A stretch of 64,000 bases of DNA from Pseudomonas marvdashtae (lineage in GTDB: Bacteria > Pseudomonadota > Gammaproteobacteria > Pseudomonadales > Pseudomonadaceae), in contig NZ_JABWQX020000001.1 in the NCBI RefSeq assembly GCF_014268655.2, positions 2,448,001 to 2,512,000 on the forward strand. The letters are read 5' to 3'. Of this stretch, positions 16,707-26,596 are shown piece after piece; the first letter of the stretch is position 1, and each line of letters opens with the position of its first letter. The notes under the pieces are model-generated. The model was given only the letters and a program-made list of their open reading frames with translations, searched no databases and was not told the origin of the DNA. Position numbers and translations under genes: made by a program.

Positions 16707-18020
16707 TCACTCTCGACCCCGCTCCCGCCCCAACGCCACCAGACAACCGCCAATCAACAGCGCCGCGCCCGCCACCAGCAAGGGTGTCGGCCGTCGTGCG
16801 GGTTTGCGCCAGCCGCCCTCGATACGTCGCTGGCCGCTGGGTGGGGCGAACAGGTTGCCCGTAGACGAAGCTAACCGCGGGCTGCGGTCCAGGCTCCGGC
16901 GTGTCAGCCAGCCGGAGAGCTGCGGGAATCCCGGCAGCAGGAAATGCGCCGCTCTGGCGAGTATCGCCGCGCTGCCCACGGTGGTGCTGGGCTTGGGGTT
17001 GAGCGCGCAGTTGACCATCGCTGCGGCGACCCGCTGCGGATCATAGACCGGAGGCGGTGGCTTGAGAGCATGCCCCGTGAAGTTGGCGCCGTCGCGAAAG
17101 CCAGGTGTATCCATGACAGCAGGATAGATATCGCAAACGTGGATATCGGGGTGTTCGCCCAATTCACCGCGCAACGCTTCGGACAAACCCCGCAACCCGT
17201 ATTTGCTGGCTGAATAGGCAGCGGCATACGGCTGCGCGACCCAACTGCCCAACGACAGTGTGTTGATCAGGATGCCGCGCTTTTGCGCCTTGAAATAGGG
17301 CCAGGCGACGTAGGCTCCACGCAGATAGCCAAGCAAATCGGTCTGCAGAACCTGTTCATGCACATCGAGCGGGGTCTGCTCGAAACTGCCCACCGCGCCC
17401 ACGCCGGCGTTGTTGATCCAGATGTCGATGCGACCGTCACCGAATGTCGCGGCCTCGGCCGCCAGGGCCTGCATCTGCTCGCTGCGGGTGACGTCGGTGC
17501 GCACCGCCAACGCAGTGGCACCTTGTGCCTGGCATTCATTGACCACCTCGGCGAGTGCGGCACGGTCGCGTGCCGCCAGGACCAGGCGCGCGCCTTGCCG
17601 GGCAAACGCCTGGGCGGCTGCGCGGCCGATCCCGCTGGACGCTCCGGTGATGACCACCAGTTTTTCCGCCAAGGGGGATGTCTTGGATCCCTGGGCGGGA
17701 TCGGCGCGATCCTTGAGTTGTTGGGAGGGCTTGTCGGTCTCTGCGTGGATGGGCGCAAGTTTCAGACGCACACCGTCGGCCATGATTAACGTCAGGTCTT
17801 CAATGGTGCCGGCGACCCTGTCGGGGTACACCGGTTCACCCTCGGGATCGAGCTGGTCATAGAGAAAATTCTGACCCTCCAGCCAGCCCACCGCCATATT
17901 CAGTTCAGGGCCCAGGTAGTACTTTCCATCGAGAAAAAAGCCAGGGAAATGTGGCGCTCGCTCGACGCTTTCGATGGTATAGCGCTCGCCAGTCCGCATG
18001 CCGGTTGCCGGTGAAATCAT
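16707..18020 (-). CDS. Short-chain dehydrogenase with extra N-terminal domain and C-terminal membrane segment
   Basis: This 437-aa protein starts best at the ATG at 18020, with GGAGG nine bases before it. Residues about 120-310 form a classical SDR: the nucleotide-binding GASSGIGRAAAQ, the NNAG motif and the catalytic YSASK. About 115 residues precede it and contain a small unrecognised domain rich in aromatic residues (FPGFFLDGKYYLG, VGWLEGQNFLYDQL). The C-terminus has a hydrophobic segment, LLVAGAALLIGGCLVAL, suggesting membrane attachment. The family oxidises or reduces alcohols and ketones with NAD(P); the substrate is not apparent. Confidence 0.82.
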   Translation of the reverse strand: MISPATGMRTGERYTIESVERAPHFPGFFLDGKYYLGPELNMAVGWLEGQNFLYDQLDPEGEPVYPDRVAGTIEDLTLIMADGVRLKLAPIHAETDKPSQQLKDRADPAQGSKTSPLAEKLVVITGASSGIGRAAAQAFARQGARLVLAARDRAALAEVVNECQAQGATALAVRTDVTRSEQMQALAAEAATFGDGRIDIWINNAGVGAVGSFEQTPLDVHEQVLQTDLLGYLRGAYVAWPYFKAQKRGILINTLSLGSWVAQPYAAAYSASKYGLRGLSEALRGELGEHPDIHVCDIYPAVMDTPGFRDGANFTGHALKPPPPVYDPQRVAAAMVNCALNPKPSTTVGSAAILARAAHFLLPGFPQLSGWLTRRSLDRSPRLASSTGNLFAPPSGQRRIEGGWRKPARRPTPLLVAGAALLIGGCLVALGRERGRE

Positions 18021-18169
18021 GATCAACACCTCCGCTCTGTTGTTCTGCGATAGAGAGGAGGGGCAAACCGGGGTTCCATTGAAGTGAGGAAAGGCGTTTT
18101 AAGTGAACTGAGGCGCATCCTTTTCTGTCAGTTATTTCTGAAGGAAATGACAACATCATGGAGCTTCAG

Positions 18170-19774
18170 ATGCGTCCTATTTATCTCGCCAGCCTATCCT
18201 TCACCGCGCTGCTGTGCGTAGCGTGTTCAAACCCATCGCCTGCGACATGGAGCTACGAGGATGCTCGAAGTCGCGCCAACGTGCCGCCCGACCAGGCGTA
18301 TCCCGAGTTGTTCGAAGCGGTGCAAGGTAAACAGTTGTTTACGGACCAGAAGCATTTTGTCGATGCACTGCCCAAGCGCGACCCCTCGAAGATCCGCGCC
18401 GATTACCTGGCCCGTCGTGACAGCGCCGACTTCGACCTCAACGAATTCGTGAAAGACAACTTCATCGAATCCGGCCAAGCGCAAAGCCCGGCCCCGCAAC
18501 CCGGGGTGCCGATCAAAGAGCATATCGACAACCTCTGGCCCGTGCTCAGCCGAACCTATCCCCACGTCCCCCGATACAGCAGCCTGCTGCCGTTGCCGCT
18601 GCCCTATGTGGTCCCGGGCGGACGTTTCCGAGAGATGTATTACTGGGACTCGTATTTCACCATGCTGGGGTTGGAGCAAAGCGGTGAGAAAGCCCAGATT
18701 CGCCAGATGACCGACAATTTCGCCTACGTGATCGACACCTATGGCCACATCCCCAATGGCAATCGCACCTACTACTTGAGCCGATCACAGCCGCCGTTCT
18801 TCGCCTACATGGTGGAACTGCAAGCGCACATCGAAGGCGATCAGGCCTACGGGCGCTACCTTCCCCAATTGCAGAAGGAATACGCCTATTGGATGGCCGG
18901 TGCGCAAGCGCTCAAGGCCGGCGAGGCCGGGAAACACGTGGTCAAGCTCGCCGATGGCAGCGTGCTCAATCGGTATTGGGACGCCAGCGCGACGCCTCGG
19001 CAGGAGTCCTGGTTGCAAGACCTCAAGACCGCCGGACAGGCGCCCGACAGGTCGCGGCAGGAAGTCTGGCGCGACCTGCGCGCCGGCGCCGAGAGCGGCT
19101 GGGATTTCAGTTCGCGCTGGCTGGACGACGACAAGAACCTGGCCACAATCCGCACTACATCCATTGCCCCGGTGGATTTGAACAGCCTGATGTATCACTT
19201 GGAACGCACCATCGCCAAGGCCTGTGAAACCATCCAGAACTCGCCGTGCACCCAGGCCTACGGCCAGCGCGCCGCCCAGCGGCAACGGGCCATCGAAACG
19301 CATCTATGGAATGCCGAAGGCGGTTACTACGTCGACTACGATTGGCAGCGGAACCGGCAACGCCCGGCGCTCACCGCTGCAACGCTTTTCCCGCTTTACA
19401 CCGGCCTGGCCTCCGCCGAGCATGCCAACCGTACGGCCGATGCGGTGCGTGAAGGCTTGTTGCGTCCGGGCGGTATTGCTACCACCCAGGTCAACAACGG
19501 TCAGCAGTGGGACGAACCCAATGGCTGGGCGCCGTTGCAGTGGGTGGCAGTCGAAGGGCTTGAACGATATGGGCAAACCGAGCTGGCCAGGCAGATAGGC
19601 AGTCGCTTCTTGCAGCAGGTCCAGGCGGTTTATGGCAAAGAGGACAAGCTGGTCGAGAAGTACGACCTGTCCGGGCAAGGCGACGGTGGCGGAGGCGGTG
19701 AGTATGAATTGCAGGACGGCTTCGGCTGGACCAACGGAGTGACGTTGAAGTTGCTGCAAAAATACGGCGGTTGA
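18170..19774 (+). CDS. treA: Periplasmic trehalase
   Basis: This 534-aa GH37 enzyme hydrolyses trehalose to two glucoses in the periplasm. The first trehalase signature is visible as PGGRFREMYYWDSYF and the second as QWDEPNGWAPLQW. A lipoprotein-like or Sec signal covers residues 1-19 (LLCVAC lipobox). The ATG at 18170 is preferred because GGAG lies six bases before it, but the ATG at 18158 is possible and adds only four residues. It stands alone, with a LysR gene 63 bp downstream. It would let the cell use external trehalose as carbon. Confidence 0.93.
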   Translation: MRPIYLASLSFTALLCVACSNPSPATWSYEDARSRANVPPDQAYPELFEAVQGKQLFTDQKHFVDALPKRDPSKIRADYLARRDSADFDLNEFVKDNFIESGQAQSPAPQPGVPIKEHIDNLWPVLSRTYPHVPRYSSLLPLPLPYVVPGGRFREMYYWDSYFTMLGLEQSGEKAQIRQMTDNFAYVIDTYGHIPNGNRTYYLSRSQPPFFAYMVELQAHIEGDQAYGRYLPQLQKEYAYWMAGAQALKAGEAGKHVVKLADGSVLNRYWDASATPRQESWLQDLKTAGQAPDRSRQEVWRDLRAGAESGWDFSSRWLDDDKNLATIRTTSIAPVDLNSLMYHLERTIAKACETIQNSPCTQAYGQRAAQRQRAIETHLWNAEGGYYVDYDWQRNRQRPALTAATLFPLYTGLASAEHANRTADAVREGLLRPGGIATTQVNNGQQWDEPNGWAPLQWVAVEGLERYGQTELARQIGSRFLQQVQAVYGKEDKLVEKYDLSGQGDGGGGGEYELQDGFGWTNGVTLKLLQKYGG

Positions 19775-19837
19775 TCCAGGCGGGTTCAATGCTATTCTTC
19801 GCGAAATCTGGGAAGAACGCCGTTGCCATTGGGGTAT

Positions 19838-20788
19838 ATGAACACGCATCGTGATCAATTTCCGTTGCCAGAGGATTTGAAAGTCTTTCTGACGGTCATC
19901 CGTAAGAACGGCTTTGCAAGTGCGGCGCAAGCGTTGGGTTTTTCACCGGCCTATATCAGCAAGCGCATCTCAGTCCTTGAAGCGACCCTGTCCACCAAGC
20001 TGCTGCACCGCACGACACGGCGTATCGCGTTGACTGACGACGGTGAGCGTGTGCGGGTGTGGGCCGAAAAGCTCTTGGGTGATTTCGATGAGTTTGTCGG
20101 CGATATCGCCCAGGCACGTCATCAACCCACCGGGTCGTTGCACATCTGCAGCAGCTTTGGTTTTGGCCGCAATCACGTTGCCCCGGCCATCGGCAAACTG
20201 TCCCAGACCTATCCCAGACTCGATATCCGCCTGGATGTGTTTGACCGTGTCGTCGATATCGTCGGCGAGGGGTTCGACCTGGAAATCCGCGTGGGCGATG
20301 ACCTGCCGGGTCAACACCTTGGTCGCAAGTTGGCGAGTAATCGGCGGGTGCTTTGCGCAAGCCCTGATTACCTGGAGCGACGGGGCGAGCCGCGTTCGCT
20401 GGACGACCTCAAGGCGCATGATTGCCTGGTGCTCAAGGAGCGCAACAACGCCTTCGGCATGTGGACACTGACTAAAAATGGCCAAGAGGAAACGGTGCGC
20501 GTCGGCGGCCCGTTGTCGTCCAACAGCGGTGAGATCGTTTTGGAGTGGGCCTTGAGCGGCGGCGGCGTCCTGCTGCGCTCGATGTGGGATGTCAGGTCCA
20601 TGCTGGACCAGGGACGTCTGGTCCAGGTGCTGCCCGAGTATTGGCAAAGCGCGAATGTCTGGGCGGTGTATCCGACCCGGCTTAGTCAGTCGGCCAAGCT
20701 GCAGGTGTGTGTCGAATTTCTCGAAGATTGTTTTAGGGATTTGTCGGTTCCATGGGCGGCAAACGCCGCTTCACCGGTGTCTTCTTGA
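19838..20788 (+). CDS. LysR-family transcriptional regulator (DmlR-like)
   Basis: This 316-aa LysR-type regulator has a winged helix at residues about 5-65 (FASAAQALGFSPAYISKRISVLEATLSTKLLHRTTRR) and a two-lobed effector domain. The N-terminal half matches the subgroup that includes DmlR. The ATG at 19838 is chosen over a TTG at 19823. Its 3' end overlaps the convergent Lrp gene by 56 bp. The targets are unknown. It could control treA upstream or the genes beyond, but no operator is clear. Confidence 0.88.
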   Translation: MNTHRDQFPLPEDLKVFLTVIRKNGFASAAQALGFSPAYISKRISVLEATLSTKLLHRTTRRIALTDDGERVRVWAEKLLGDFDEFVGDIAQARHQPTGSLHICSSFGFGRNHVAPAIGKLSQTYPRLDIRLDVFDRVVDIVGEGFDLEIRVGDDLPGQHLGRKLASNRRVLCASPDYLERRGEPRSLDDLKAHDCLVLKERNNAFGMWTLTKNGQEETVRVGGPLSSNSGEIVLEWALSGGGVLLRSMWDVRSMLDQGRLVQVLPEYWQSANVWAVYPTRLSQSAKLQVCVEFLEDCFRDLSVPWAANAASPVSS

Positions 20789-21182
20789 CAATGGCCGTAT
20801 TGGTCTCGGCATGAACATTGAGCTTGTCCAACAAGACATCCAACTGTTCCATCGAACGCACATGCAGACGAGCGATGAAACAATCCTCACCCGTCACCTT
20901 GTCGCATTCAGTAAATTCGCCGATGGCCTGAATTTGTCGCTCCACTTCCTGCAACTGCCCCGGTAACGGGCGGATGCGCACGATAGCCTGGAGCTGATAG
21001 CCAAAGCTTTTTGGGTCGACCTCAACCGTATAACCCTTGAGCACGCCGCGCTCTTCGAGTCGGCGCAGGCGCTCGGCGACGCTGGGTGAGGACAGGCCGC
21101 TCAGGTTTGCCAAGGCCTTGAGCGAGCGCCGGGAGTCTTCCATCAGGGCGCTGATGAGGATCTGGTCGATATCGTCAGTCAT
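20733..21182 (-). CDS. Lrp/AsnC-family transcriptional regulator
   Basis: This 149-aa regulator has an N-terminal winged helix (DDIDQILISALMEDSRRSLKALANLSGLSSPSVAERLRRL) and a C-terminal RAM ligand domain (QLQAIVRIRPLPGQ and the TGEDCFIARLHV core). The frame is open far upstream, but MTDDIDQ at 21182 is the family start. It diverges from an EamA exporter, a common pairing in which the Lrp protein senses an amino acid and controls its export. The substrate is inferred only. Confidence 0.9.
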   Translation of the reverse strand: MTDDIDQILISALMEDSRRSLKALANLSGLSSPSVAERLRRLEERGVLKGYTVEVDPKSFGYQLQAIVRIRPLPGQLQEVERQIQAIGEFTECDKVTGEDCFIARLHVRSMEQLDVLLDKLNVHAETNTAIVKKTPVKRRLPPMEPTNP

Positions 21183-21315
21183 TTCTGCTCCGTTAGGCAA
21201 AAGTCGCAAGTGGCCTTGATAAAAAAGGTCGAAACGCAGTTTAGCCTTTTTCAAACCATGGAGAAGCGGCCTGGCGGCTCGGCATACTGTGCGCACTGAC
21301 TGGAGGAGCCTGAAG

Positions 21316-22209
21316 ATGGACAAGACCTTACGCCGCGGTTCGCTCGAAATGACCGCCGCCATGCTGATTTCCGGAACCATAGGCTGGTTCGTGCTGGTTT
21401 CCGGCGTTCCGGTGCTGGATGTGGTGTTCTGGCGCTGCGTATTTGGCGCTGGTACGTTACTGCTGATTTGCGCCGGTTTTGGTTTCTTGCGCCGGGACCT
21501 GCTGACACGGACGACTTTCCTGCTCGCGGTGCTCAGTGGTGTAGCGATCGTGGGGAACTGGGTGTTGTTATTCGCTTCGTACTCCCACGCTTCGATTGCC
21601 ATCGGTACGGCCGTGTACAACGTCCAGCCGTTCATGTTGGTGGGGTTGGCGGCGCTGTTCCTGGGCGAGAAGATCACCGCGCAAAAACTGTTCTGGTTGG
21701 CGGTTTCGTTTCTCGGAATGTTGGCCATCGTCAGTGCCCACGGTGAGCAAGGGCAGGGGGGCGGAAACTATCTGCTGGGTATCGCCCTGGCATTGGGCGC
21801 GGCCTTTCTGTATGCCGTTGCGGCGTTGATCATCAAGCGCCTGACCGGCACGCCGCCCCATCTGATCGCGCTGATCCAGGTCAGCACCGGGATATTGCTG
21901 CTGGCGCCGTGGGCGAATTTCTCGGCCTTGCCACAGCAACCCGAGGCTTGGGCCAGCCTGCTGACCCTTGGCATGATTCACACTGGCGTAATGTATGTGC
22001 TGTTGTACAGCGCGATCCAGCGCTTGCCGACTGCGGTGACGGGCGCACTGTCCTTTATCTACCCGATCGCAGCGATCTTCGTCGACTGGTTTGCCTTCGG
22101 CCATCGCCTCGAACCGCTGCAATGGCTGGGTGTGGCGGCGATTCTCCTGGCGGCTGCCGGCATGCAGCAGGGCTGGAGCATCAAGTGGCGCCGTCCAGCC
22201 CTGCCGTAA
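21316..22209 (+). CDS. EamA/DMT-family transporter
   Basis: This 297-aa protein has ten predicted hydrophobic helices in two EamA repeats, with the paired motifs NVQPFMLVGLAALFLGEK and SFIYPIAAIFVDWFAFG. The start at 21316 has GGAGG nine bases before it. Members export amino acids and metabolites by the drug/metabolite transporter mechanism. The divergent Lrp-type gene suggests an amino-acid-like substrate. Confidence 0.88.
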   Translation: MDKTLRRGSLEMTAAMLISGTIGWFVLVSGVPVLDVVFWRCVFGAGTLLLICAGFGFLRRDLLTRTTFLLAVLSGVAIVGNWVLLFASYSHASIAIGTAVYNVQPFMLVGLAALFLGEKITAQKLFWLAVSFLGMLAIVSAHGEQGQGGGNYLLGIALALGAAFLYAVAALIIKRLTGTPPHLIALIQVSTGILLLAPWANFSALPQQPEAWASLLTLGMIHTGVMYVLLYSAIQRLPTAVTGALSFIYPIAAIFVDWFAFGHRLEPLQWLGVAAILLAAAGMQQGWSIKWRRPALP

Positions 22210-22222
22210 CCGGCCATCGCTG

Positions 22223-23848
22223 TCAGAAGATGTAGTCGGTGGTCAGGAAGTTTGAATCCCGTTCCCGGATGATGTCGCTGATCAGTGCCTTGTTGCTCTC
22301 CTGGAATTTGGTTGCCACCAGCGTACGGATCGAGAAGGTACGCAATGCATCGTGCACCGACAACGTGCCCTCGGCCGAGTTTTTCCGGCCATTGAACGGG
22401 AACGTGTCCGGGCCGCGTTGGCACTGGGCGTTGATGTTGATGCGTCCGACCTGGTTGGCGAACGTGTCCACCAGTTTGCCGACTTCGGCCGGGTTGGTGC
22501 CGAAAATGCTCAGTTGCTGGCCGAAGTCGGACTCGAGTACGTAATCGACCACGGTGTTGAGGTCGCGGTACGGCACGATGGGCACGACCGGGCCGAACTG
22601 CTCCTCATGGTAGACGCGCATCGCGGTATTCACGGGATAGAGCACAGCCGGGTAGAAAAACGAAGCCCTGGATTCAGCACCGTGTGCGTTCATGATGCCC
22701 GCGCCCTTGGCGATTGCGTCGGCCACCAGCGAATGCAGGTAATCGACCTTGCCGGCCTCGGGCAAAGGCGTCAGCGCCACGCCGTCTTCCCAAGGCATAC
22801 CCGGTTTCAACGCGGCGAGCTTGGCGTTGAATTTCTCGATGAACGCCGGGGCGACGTCCTCATGGACAAACAAGATCTTCAGTGCCGTGCAGCGTTGGCC
22901 ATTGAATGACAACGAACCGGTCAGGGCTTCGCTGACGGCGTTGTCGAGGTCGACGTCCCGCAGCACCAGGCCGGGATTCTTCGCGTCCAGCCCCAATGCG
23001 GCACGCAGGCGGTGCGGGCGCGGATGGAGTTTCTTCAGGTCGCTGGCGGCCTTGTTGGTGCCAATGAAGGCGAAGATGTCGATTTTACCGCTGGCCATCA
23101 GCGCGCTGACCGTCTCCCGGCCGCTGCCGTAGATGACGTTGATCACGCCCGCCGGAAAGCTGTCGCGAAAGGCTTCCAACAATGGACGTATCAGCAATAC
23201 GCCAAGCTTGGCCGGCTTGAACACCACGGTATTGCCCATGATCAGTGCGGGGATCAGCGTGGTGAAGGTTTCATTCAGTGGATAATTGTAGGGGCCCATG
23301 CACAGGGCGACGCCCAAGGGGACGCGGCGAATCTGCCCGAGCGTATCCTGTTCCAGTTCGAACCGACTGGAGCGCCGATCAAGCTCCTTGAGGGCATTGA
23401 TGGTGTCGACGATGTAATCGCAGGTGCGGTCGAATTCTTTCTGGGAATCCTTGAGGTTCTTGCCGATCTCCCACATCAGCAGCTTGACCACCGCCTCGCG
23501 CTGTTCGCGCATGCGCGCCAGGAAGGTTTCGACATGGCGGATACGTTCGGCGACACGCATCGTCGGCCACTGGCCCTGGCCGCGATCATAGGCGCGGACA
23601 GCCGCGTCGAGGGCGGTCAGCGCAGTTTCGGCATCGAGTAATGGCGTGCTGCCGAGAATCACTTGTTCATCGCCATGTGGATCTGCCAAGTACACCGGGC
23701 TGCGCACCGTGGCCAGCGGACCTTGCCAAGTTCTCAGGACACCATCGACCAGGTATTCACGTTGCTCGACCTGCCCATCGAGACGGTAGGCCTGCGGAAT
23801 ATCGGCGGCACTTGGAAATAGGGTGGCGAGGAGGTTGGCTGTGGTCAT
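22223..23848 (-). CDS. NADP-dependent glyceraldehyde-3-phosphate dehydrogenase-like aldehyde dehydrogenase
   Basis: This 541-aa aldehyde dehydrogenase has the substrate and cofactor motifs CMGPYNYPLNETFTTLIPAL and VFKPAKLG. The catalytic Cys lies in FNGQRCTALKI and a conserved EEQFGPVVPI follows. The extended length and PLNE/TLIPAL pattern fit the GapN-like branch that oxidises glyceraldehyde-3-phosphate to 3-phosphoglycerate without making ATP, forming NADPH. Other aldehydes are possible. It stands alone, downstream of an autotransporter gene with a hairpin between them. Confidence 0.82.
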   Translation of the reverse strand: MTTANLLATLFPSAADIPQAYRLDGQVEQREYLVDGVLRTWQGPLATVRSPVYLADPHGDEQVILGSTPLLDAETALTALDAAVRAYDRGQGQWPTMRVAERIRHVETFLARMREQREAVVKLLMWEIGKNLKDSQKEFDRTCDYIVDTINALKELDRRSSRFELEQDTLGQIRRVPLGVALCMGPYNYPLNETFTTLIPALIMGNTVVFKPAKLGVLLIRPLLEAFRDSFPAGVINVIYGSGRETVSALMASGKIDIFAFIGTNKAASDLKKLHPRPHRLRAALGLDAKNPGLVLRDVDLDNAVSEALTGSLSFNGQRCTALKILFVHEDVAPAFIEKFNAKLAALKPGMPWEDGVALTPLPEAGKVDYLHSLVADAIAKGAGIMNAHGAESRASFFYPAVLYPVNTAMRVYHEEQFGPVVPIVPYRDLNTVVDYVLESDFGQQLSIFGTNPAEVGKLVDTFANQVGRININAQCQRGPDTFPFNGRKNSAEGTLSVHDALRTFSIRTLVATKFQESNKALISDIIRERDSNFLTTDYIF

Positions 23849-23890
23849 GTCGTTACTCCATCAATGAAATGAGCCATGGGCTGCAGCTTC

Positions 23891-23921
23891 AGGCGTATAT
23901 CGCTTTTAGCGTTATACGCCT
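23891..23921 (-). terminator. Stem-loop between the autotransporter and dehydrogenase genes
   Basis: AGGCGTATA pairs with TATACGCCT, with a second inner CGCT/AGCG pair around a TTT loop. It lies after the autotransporter stop and before the dehydrogenase start, both on the minus strand, so it is likely a terminator or attenuator. No long T-run follows. Confidence 0.5.
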
Positions 23922-24007
23922 TAATGGAGGTGTTTTTTAAGTGGTAGGGGCCGATGGGCATGCCATTCGTTTGGACGCGGCCCCCTCTATCGAAAGATCG
24001 CCAGGAT

Positions 24008-26428
24008 TTACCAACTGATCCGCAGGCCAATATTGCCGGCCATGCCGCGTTGCTGGTTGCTGTCAATGTTATTGCTGTAGTCCACGCCGGCGTAGGCACT
24101 GACGGTAGGCGCCAGGCTGACGATAACGCCCGCGCCCAGATCGGCGGTGGAAGCGCGTTGTTCGGTCTCGATCCGTTGCGTGTCGTCGAATGTCACCGTA
24201 TCGGTGCCGGAGAAGGTGTGCCAGAGATTGGCCCGCAGATAAGGCTCCACCGGCATACCGCTGACCTGGTAACGACCCTTGAGCCGCGCGCCCAGGCGAC
24301 CGGTCCAGGCGCTGTCGGAGTCGAACTCTACCTTGGAGATACCGTCGTCCTGGGTGTCCAGGGATATTTTCTGATGAATGATCTGCGCCTGGGGTTCGAG
24401 CACCCAGTCGCGCCCCACGGCAAACGGATAACCGGCCTCCGCCGACAGGGTCAGGGCGTGCCCGCGATTGTCGATTTTGACGCCGCGATCGGAGCGGCTG
24501 TCGCCATTCAATCGCGTGCCCATGACTACCGCATCGACATACCCGCCGGAGGGGTCGATCAGGGTCCAATAGAGCCCGTAGCTGTCGCCGTCGAGTCCGA
24601 CCTTGCCGGCGCGCCGGCCTTCGAAACCCAGGTTGAAACCGTCGACGTTGCCGTTCAGTTCGGTATGGCCGACAAAGAACCCGATACGCTGGGTCTGGCC
24701 GCCAGAGGTTGGCGCGGCATAGAGGTCGTTGCCTACCTGGAAACCTTTGATTGAGCCGTCGAACCGCGGCGCAACCGTCCCGGCCCAGGTCTGGTCGAGG
24801 TCCTTGCCGTAGGCTCGGCCCCAGCCCGCGCCGAACGCCCCGGTTTCGGTCAGCAGGCGTTGGTCGCCCTGGCGATCATGAAACGTACCCAAGGCCATCA
24901 GGGTCAGCTGTGCCGCGGCGGGGGGCAACACTGACCAGGTGGGGACTTCCGGGCGATACAGTGGAATCGGCGCGGCGCCCGGCACCGCGGCAGGCAGGGC
25001 CGGCAATGTAGGGCTGGGCGCTGCGATCGGACCTGCCACGACGGTCGAGCGCAGATACCAGTTGTTGGCATTGCCGGACACGCCGCCCTTGAACAGACGA
25101 TAATCGAACGCACCGGCCGAGACCGATTGCGCCAGTGAGAAAGCGCTGCTGTCGCTGACGGCTCCGCCCTGGGCCTGGACCAGCTCGATGCCGTCCTGGG
25201 TGGTCAGGCCGCCTGCGCCTCCAAGGTTGGTGACGGTGATGGCGGTGCTGCCGGTGAGCGAGCCGCCGTTGACCACCAACTTGTCGCTGGCGGCGCCGTC
25301 TGCTCCGACTGCTGTTTGCAGGCGTAACTGGCCGCCATTACCCACATAATTACCTTGAACCGTGAGGGTGTCATCGGTGCGGGTATTACCACCGGCGAGG
25401 TCAATCACCCCGGAGTTGTTAAGAGTGGTCATCTGGCCAGCGGTAAACGGTGCAATGGCGCCTTGGGTCGATGTCAACACGCTGCTGCTGTCAATCTCAA
25501 GCACCCCCGTTCCGGTAGTGCTGTCGCCTAGCACCAGTGTATCGGTCAAGTCCAGGCGTGAGCCTTGAGCAAGCTTGACCGTTTCCCATAATGTGTAACG
25601 GGCACCGGTGCTGGACGTGCTGCCCTGGAATGCCAGAACGTCTTGGCCCAACCCGCCGTCGACACGGGGTGTAGGGCCAAGCCCCGCTTCGGTGAGTGTG
25701 TTCAACAGTGCGGTGTCACTGCCGTCGCCCATCAGGATTGCTGAGCGAATGAGGCCGCCACTCCATTGGAATCGATCATTGCCGTTGCTGGTGCGGACCT
25801 CGCCGCCAATTTCCCCGCCACTGACAGTAACGCTGTCATTGCCACCGCTGACGCTGACGTTCCCACCGATGCGTCCGGCAGACAGAATGATCGTATCGTT
25901 GCCAAAACCGGCGACGAGGTTGCCGATGATCTGCCCGCCCGACATGTCGAAAACGTTGTCGTCGAGCTTCATGTCGACGCGGCCGATGCTGCCGCCGGTC
26001 ATCTTGGCGATGTCGCCGTCTTCGAACGCATCGACAATGGTCCCGCCGGTCATCGTGAATTGATCGAGGCCATCGCCTTGGGAGATCGACAGGATCCTGC
26101 CACCGCTCATCAGGAATTCGTCAGCTTCCGAGCCCTGCTCGACGTCCCCGTCAATTACACCGCCGACGTTGATTTCGATTCGGTCGACTCCGTTGTCGAA
26201 AACGACATCGCCTTGGATAAGGCCAGTGCCTGAGACGGTCAGGCTGTTGTTGCCCGACAGATCCGTAAGCCCGACGGCACTGGTGCCGCTGTCGCAGACA
26301 TTAGTGTCATCACCTGCCGTGGACGTCAGTGTGCACGCTGCCATAGTGGATGACACAGGTAGCAGCAACGGAGCCGCTACCCACCAAACGCTCAACAACC
26401 GATTGAAGCCCTGATTGCGCCGAATCAT
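24008..26428 (-). CDS. Autotransporter with right-handed beta-helix-like passenger
   Basis: This 806-aa type V secreted protein has a long signal peptide (about residues 1-31, ending TMA). The passenger (about 35-500) has short Gly/Asp-rich repeats in which a GG-x-I motif recurs about every 20 residues (for example FTMTGGTIVDAFEDGDIAK, then FDMSGGQIIGNLVAGFGND), typical of a beta-helix. A Pro-rich linker leads to a C-terminal barrel of about 270 residues with family-like DSYGLYWTL and a final GLRISW. The barrel inserts in the outer membrane and displays the passenger. No protease motif is seen, so adhesion or surface shielding is the best guess. Confidence 0.88.
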   Translation of the reverse strand: MIRRNQGFNRLLSVWWVAAPLLLPVSSTMAACTLTSTAGDDTNVCDSGTSAVGLTDLSGNNSLTVSGTGLIQGDVVFDNGVDRIEINVGGVIDGDVEQGSEADEFLMSGGRILSISQGDGLDQFTMTGGTIVDAFEDGDIAKMTGGSIGRVDMKLDDNVFDMSGGQIIGNLVAGFGNDTIILSAGRIGGNVSVSGGNDSVTVSGGEIGGEVRTSNGNDRFQWSGGLIRSAILMGDGSDTALLNTLTEAGLGPTPRVDGGLGQDVLAFQGSTSSTGARYTLWETVKLAQGSRLDLTDTLVLGDSTTGTGVLEIDSSSVLTSTQGAIAPFTAGQMTTLNNSGVIDLAGGNTRTDDTLTVQGNYVGNGGQLRLQTAVGADGAASDKLVVNGGSLTGSTAITVTNLGGAGGLTTQDGIELVQAQGGAVSDSSAFSLAQSVSAGAFDYRLFKGGVSGNANNWYLRSTVVAGPIAAPSPTLPALPAAVPGAAPIPLYRPEVPTWSVLPPAAAQLTLMALGTFHDRQGDQRLLTETGAFGAGWGRAYGKDLDQTWAGTVAPRFDGSIKGFQVGNDLYAAPTSGGQTQRIGFFVGHTELNGNVDGFNLGFEGRRAGKVGLDGDSYGLYWTLIDPSGGYVDAVVMGTRLNGDSRSDRGVKIDNRGHALTLSAEAGYPFAVGRDWVLEPQAQIIHQKISLDTQDDGISKVEFDSDSAWTGRLGARLKGRYQVSGMPVEPYLRANLWHTFSGTDTVTFDDTQRIETEQRASTADLGAGVIVSLAPTVSAYAGVDYSNNIDSNQQRGMAGNIGLRISW

Positions 26429-26596
26429 CTGCTATCCCTCTGCTTCAGCATCCCTGGCGTGCCGGTTTCCAGCAGTGGTTGCACGACAAATGGCACGCAG
26501 GACCTGGCAACGCTCGCTGTATGCAAGGCACGCTAGCAACGATTGAAAAGCGTCGCTACTGTCAGATCTTACAGGTCGCGTTGCCGATATCCGCGA

